Shown piece after piece: positions 59,271-64,000 of a stretch of 64,000 bases of DNA. Position 1 is the stretch's first letter; the number at the start of each line of letters is the position of its first letter. A program made the position numbers and the translations under genes. The DNA lies in NCBI GenBank assembly GCA_947685225.1, contig CANTUV010000007.1, positions 16,202,501 through 16,266,500 on the forward strand, read 5' to 3'. The stretch is from Garcia nutans. Taxonomy: Eukaryota > Streptophyta > Magnoliopsida > Malpighiales > Euphorbiaceae. The notes beneath the pieces were generated by a model that saw nothing but the letters and a program-made list of their open reading frames with translations, had not been told where the DNA came from and ran no database searches.

Positions 59271-61511
59271 TGTAGACCCTCAATTTTTGACCCAGTCCGG
59301 TCCAATATATTTTATTTGGTCCAAAATAATTTTTGTGTTGTCTAATATATTTTAATTAGTTCAAAATAATTTTTGTTATCTTAATTAAATAATTTTTGCT
59401 TTAGTATCTAATTTTTATTAATAAAAAATAAAAATAAACAAATAAAAATAAAAATAAAAATGGGCGACGGAAAAATCAGAGACGAAAAAATCGTCGCCGA
59501 AAACCAACGCACGGGATGATGGCCGTGGGCCATTTCGCCAACAAGAAAATCTTACGGGCGAAATGGCACATAGGCCGGTCCTTGCCCTCTGCCGCAGCCA
59601 ACTGGGGCAAATTTTTTTCGCCAATGCAATTTTTCTACAGCAGTTTTTTTTTTTTGCCAGCGAAATTTTTTCGACGCAAATTTTCCGAAACCTAATGCAA
59701 TTAGGTTTCGGTTTCCTTTTTTTAATGAATATTATGTTTCGTGAATGATTAGAAATGAACCATAAAAACTTCTATAAATAAGATAAAAAAAAACAACACA
59801 AAAAGAAATCAGAAATAGAGGAAGAAATCGGAGAAGAAATAGGAACAAAATTGGATCCGAAACTGAGTAGGAAAGGCAGTAATTCAATTCAATTTTTTTT
59901 GAGGGAGCAGAAAAACAATTCAAGGCAATTCAAAGGCAGCAAAGCTTGTCTTTGATTTGGTTCTCCAAGAAGCAATTTTGGTGTAACCCATGAAAGAAGG
60001 TTTGAATTCTTAATTTCTTTATATTTTTTCACAGTAGCATAAACTATCCAATTGTGTCTTTTAATTCAAAAACCCTAGAAATTTTATTTAGTTTTTCTAA
60101 GGCTTAAAAACCTTATTTCGTTGCTTTGTTTTCCAAAAAAACTTACAATTATTATTTTTGCTTCATCAAAATCTTAAAACCCTAATTTAACATGTTTCTT
60201 TTCAAAACCATAATTTAAATTATGTTTCTTTCTAAAAACCTTAACAAATATCTTTTCTATTTATGTAAACTTTAAATCGTTTGTTTATTTTCATAAAACT
60301 TCATAAAATTATCAAATTGATTTTCAAACCCTAAAAATCTCATGCATTCACCGAAACCCTAATTCAACTTTAAATCTAAACAATAAACCTTAAACTCCTT
60401 TAAAACCTTAAATCCTAATTTTTTCTAAACCCTAATCTTTTAGAACTTTAAAAACCATATAAACCCCAAATGTTTAATTTTACACAGTAAGCTTAAAACA
60501 CAATTCAATGAATAACCGTAAACCATAAATCTAAGTATTTTAAAGTGTCCAAACCCTAGTTTCATGATTTCGCCATTCAAACACTAATTTGGTTAATCAA
60601 AGAACTTCATCAACCTTTTAAAACATAAAACCTTAATCTATTTTAATTCCTTTAAAAACTCACAGTAGCCTAATTCCACAAATTTCAAAACCCTAAACAC
60701 ATGAAATAAAGGACCCAAAATGGAAACAGTAGCTATAATTTAGATTTTTAGTTGCCTTATTCAATTCTATATTTGATTATGCTTTGATTTATTTTATACG
60801 CTTTACTTTATTTAAGTTCAATGCTTGGTTTATTTAATTTGTCATGGATGGATGTTTACTTTCTATTGATGTTTAATACCTTTGATGAATGATTTATTTA
60901 TAATGAATGGTTATTTACTTTTATCAATTTATTTAGATTTCTAAATGTTGTAAGAGGTATGTTTCCACTTGGTGGGTACCTCATTAGTTAAATATCATGT
61001 AATTTAAATTGCTTTTCTATTTTAGAACCAATGTAAAGGGCATGTTTCTACCTTTCGGTGGGTGTCCTATTTAGGCATGGGATGTAAGGACATGTTTCCA
61101 TCTTCGGATGGGTGTCCATTTATTTGTTTTGTTTTGCTTGGACATTGCTTTGATATTAATATAATGCTGCTTCCTTTTAATTATTGTGTGTAATATGGAT
61201 AATATTATTATATTTAAGAATTTTATAATATTAAGACCTGTAAAGGAGGTCGGTTCCAATGAACCGGGCATTGTGGGGGTGTTGGGCCATTTCTTACCTT
61301 TCCCACACGTACCCAACTTTCCGAACCCATTAGGGGGTTGGGGATTCCTTAGGAATCGAATCATCCACCCCTTTCTTTTTTCCGGCCCGTCCGGGTGGCA
61401 ACTCCATTTTCTCCAGACTTAGGTCCATGTTCTCTAAAGCCCCGAGCCTAAACAGTGTCGAAGTCGCAAGAACTATTCCACTGGGAGTGAGGGCAAAAAT
61501 CCCCGCTCACA
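59271..61511 (+). repeat. Element C 5' LTR
   Basis: 2241 bp, TGTAGACCCTCAATTTTTG...CCCGCTCACA. It has a GC-rich U3 cassette (59460-59690), a TATA box at 59773, a telobox cluster at about 60170-60690, a GATGTAAGGACATGTTTCC block (61080) and GGTGGCAACTCC (61394). Confidence 0.9.
59773..59780 (+). promoter_or_regulatory. TATA box, element C LTR
   Basis: TCTATAAATAAG, about 500 bp into the LTR. Confidence 0.6.
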
Positions 61512-61512
61512 G

Positions 61513-61530
61513 TGGCGATTCCACTGGGGG
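61513..61530 (+). other. Element C primer binding site (tRNA-Arg)
   Basis: TGGCGATTCCACTGGGGG matches TGGCGACTCCGCTGGGG at all but two positions. This is the diagnostic PBS type of Ogre elements. Confidence 0.8.
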
Positions 61531-62536
61531 TAAGAGAAGTTGATTCCGTTGGTCTTTATATTATTCTATTCTTTCTTATAATGATATTATCCATTACATC
61601 ATATTAGATTGCATTGTGTGTGTGAGTTAGGACGCCCGTGTTGTCCGTGTTGTGTTATGTAAGGGATACCATACTTTCACTCAAGGTATGGAGATTGAGC
61701 ATGGCATAACCACTCATAGTCTCGTACCATTTGGTATATACTTGCTATGGGAACCTAAGCCTTTTAACCTGAAGACTAAAGCTCATGTAATTGGCCTAGT
61801 TACTTTCCTTAGGTTGTTACCCCAAATGCATGTTGTTTCACTATGGTTCATTTATCTTGGCTTAAATCATGGCTTATTCGGTTTGTTCTTTTTCTAATAT
61901 GACTTAAGTATATTGTAAGCTCAAAATAAATTTTTCTTTAGAAAATCCAAAAGACCAAAGCTATTTTCAAAATTTTTCAAGATGGTCTTTGGACATAAAA
62001 CTTTTCTAAAAACATATAAAAAATTCTTTGGCTCATGGCCCAAATACTAAGCCCGAAATCTATTTTTCTAAAATCTTTTTATAATGGGCTTAGAAATAAA
62101 ATTGTTTTTATCCAACCTCTCCTTACAAAGAGCTTGCAAAAATATTTAGGTCAATTAAGAAATACCAAAAATCAATTGTGGGCCTAGTTTACACTAAGAA
62201 TAAATTAACCATGGGCTTGTTTTTGGCATGAATCATTAGTTACCTTTTTCAAGTGAGAAATCTATCTATGATAAACCTCTTAATTTAGTTTTAATCCAAT
62301 ATAACATAAAAGCTACTTTAGTTGGTTGGATGGATTAAAACCTAATTAATGGGAATTATAATGGATGGATTTCCATTTTCGAAAATATAACTTTTGGTTG
62401 AAACGTCCGAGGGAATTATTCAAAAATAAGATACCCCATGTTGGTATTTTGTTAACCATATACCTAGGAAAAGAGACTCGCCATTCGTGTGTGGATGTTA
62501 TAAGGCTGGAAGGAACGTCCTAATTATCTTTCTTCG
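61531..62536 (+). other. Element C leader, no gene seen
   Basis: Collinear with the leaders of A and B. The 81-aa frame at 61652-61897 is not kept open in A (stop-containing). Confidence 0.7.
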
Positions 62537-63970
62537 TTGATTGTTCGTGCATACATGCATACATTTGCATCTCATATCATTGATTCTCTCTGGCTCACAG
62601 CCCTGGATTACAACAGTTCAAAAGCTTACAACAATCCGACCTATGCCGAAGACGAATTATCTAGCAATGACTCAATCACTTACTCACCAAAAACAATGGA
62701 GTCCGAACAAATTCAAAGGATGGTGGATGAGGCCCTCAACGCCAAGATGGAAGAAATAAAAGAGGCCCTAGTTGAGACCATGAAGAACCAATTGACTGCA
62801 ATCTTAGAGAATCATGCTGAGGCATCTGCTAGCACTAAGAAGCCAAAGGATAAAGGGAAGACTAAAGTTGGTGAAGTAGTTTTTGATGATGAAAAAGTGA
62901 TCATTGATGATGATGATGATTGGGTTCAATACTACCAAGATGCTCAAGAGAAGAAAAAGGAACCAAAGATTGTTGAAAGATCGACCATGGAGAATACCGA
63001 AACTTCTGATATTGAAAAGATGATTGCTAATTTAGAAAAGAAATTTGAGAAGAAGTTGAAAACCGAAGAGATGTCCGAGATCGACAAACTATTTGAACAA
63101 GATGAGGAGGTCCCTTATAAGTTCAAGATGCCTTCCTTTGCTAGATACAATGGTACTGGAAATCCTCATCTCCATGTGAAGCAGTATATCACTGCTATGC
63201 AGTCTGCCTGAGCTACTAAGGCTCAAACTCTAAGGTACATCATGCTCTCATTGGACCCTGTTGTCCAAAATTGGTTCAATACCTTAGATGATGGAACACA
63301 AAAGAATTGAGATTTGCTATACAAGGCCTTCATCCAGCAATATGGGTATAATGTCGAGTTGAAAGTTACCTTAATGGAAGTGGAGTCCATTAGGCAAAGG
63401 TCGAATGAGAACTTTGTGGATTATGTGAAGAGATGGAGAAACAAGGCTGCTTTGCTCAGGAAGAGGCCCGATGAATCCGATCAAATAAGGATGATTGTGA
63501 GAGGGGTAATGCCTAGTCTTGGTGAGAGGATGTCTCATACACTCATCCGTGATTTCAAAGACCTTCTCCAAGCTGGTTTGCAAATTGAAGAATGGGAAAG
63601 GGAGAAGAGCCGTTTTGCAACAAAAAGGAATGAGCAAGGGAGCTATCAATCTGGTAGCCAAAGCATGCAAAAGGCCATCGGTGTTAATGCTACTAACCAA
63701 AGAACGAGGAGATAATTTTCAGAATTGGAAAAACCGATGTCTTGGGTTCTCAATAAGCTTCAAAGAAACGGATTGCTACAACCCTTAAATCTTCGTCCTT
63801 TGCCTAACCCTCTCCCACCTAATTTTGACACTAAAGCATTTTATCAAATTCACCAAATGCAAGGGCATGACACGGATAGATGTGTGAGGTTGAGACATGA
63901 GATCTAAAATTTAATTGATAATGGGAAGCTACCCGAGCCCAATAAGCCAAACACCAAAGACAGCCCATTA
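62537..63970 (+). pseudogene. gag: Element C gag (Tat/Ogre type), nearly intact but with stops
   Basis: The first frame 62537-63211 (224 aa, or from ATG 62696) has an acidic N-terminus, a coiled coil with IANLEKKFEKKLK, and the capsid start EEVPYKFKMPSFARYNGTGN. TGA at 63209-63211 and TGA at 63308-63310 interrupt the capsid; at the second, element A has TGG. The core continues at 63314-63715 (FIQQYGYNVELK, FVDYVKRWR, RMIVRGVMPSL, LQIEEWERE), then stops. After that come RPLPNPLPP and a zinc-finger-like patch (IHQMQGHDTDRC, RLRHEI, about 63842-63907). The window ends before any protease could appear. It is the best-preserved gag of this family here. Confidence 0.88.
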
Positions 63971-64000
63971 CCAAAATTCAATAGGGTATCACCATCAGCA

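Larger units (their letters stand above)
59271..64000 (+). mobile_element. Element C: Tat/Ogre-like retrotransposon, 5' part
   Basis: Here the window shows the 5' LTR (59271-61511), the best-kept tRNA-Arg PBS of the window, the leader and gag; the element runs past the end. The 5 bp before it are ATAGT (59266-59270), the expected TSD. Whether it carries pol cannot be seen. Its LTR subfamily matches the solo LTR at 48549-50662. Confidence 0.88.

Overview
The window is a plant (angiosperm, probably eudicot) genomic segment made almost wholly of nested LTR retrotransposons. The evidence is AT-rich sequence, Ty1/copia and Ty3/gypsy proteins of plant lineages (a Tekay/Del-type chromovirus, Athila-type gag-protease, Tat/Ogre-type gag), plant telobox-like motifs, and primer sites for tRNA-iMet, tRNA-Asp and tRNA-Arg. 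I found no host gene, tRNA, rRNA, CRISPR array or bacterial-type operon. Species cannot be named from what is here.

Layout. (1) 1-1473: minus-strand Tat/Ogre-type LTR, cut by the window edge. (2) 1474-19650: a decayed plus-strand copia element (Copia-1). It is split by a 4.26 kb solo LTR (1917-6180) and by a complete Tat/Ogre-like element that carries gag but no pol (element A, 7437-17416, target-site duplication CAAAG). Copia integrase/RT remnants resume at 17422. (3) 19655-20540: LTR debris. (4) 20540-45527: a minus-strand copia element (Copia-2). It is split by an Athila-like element (21683-42042, TSD TTGAC) that is itself split by a complete chromovirus (23371-35103, TSD AACTG/AATTG) and by a truncated Tat/Ogre LTR (39064-40691). 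A minus-strand solo Tat/Ogre LTR (42665-44649, TSD CAAGG) sits in the Copia-2 LTR. (5) 45701-57472: a plus-strand copia LTR, head-to-head with the Copia-2 LTR. It is split by a second gag-remnant Tat/Ogre-like element (element B, 46688-57456, TSD CCATC), which carries a solo LTR (48549-50662, TSD GATAT) just past its primer site. (6) 57473-59270: the 3' end of another copia element, cut by a TGTAAC-type LTR fragment. (7) 59271-64000: the 5' LTR, PBS, leader and gag of a third Tat/Ogre-like element (C), which runs off the window.

How the parts relate. Only the chromovirus has a recognisable full gag-protease-RT-RNase H-integrase-chromodomain set, and it is broken by stops, a frameshift and loss of one integrase catalytic aspartate. 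Elements A and B have clean ends, TSDs, PBS and PPT but no pol. They therefore look like elements moved in trans, matching the published TR-GAG (terminal repeat with GAG) concept. By eye the chromovirus LTRs differ by only a few percent, against roughly 10% for A and B, so the chromovirus is the youngest datable insertion.

The most unusual signals lie in the LTRs. They include arrays of near-perfect palindromes upstream of the TATA box, with a different cassette in each subfamily. Clusters of AAACCCTAA (telobox-like) motifs lie downstream of it. A second tRNA-Arg-complementary patch sits in U5, upstream of the true PBS.
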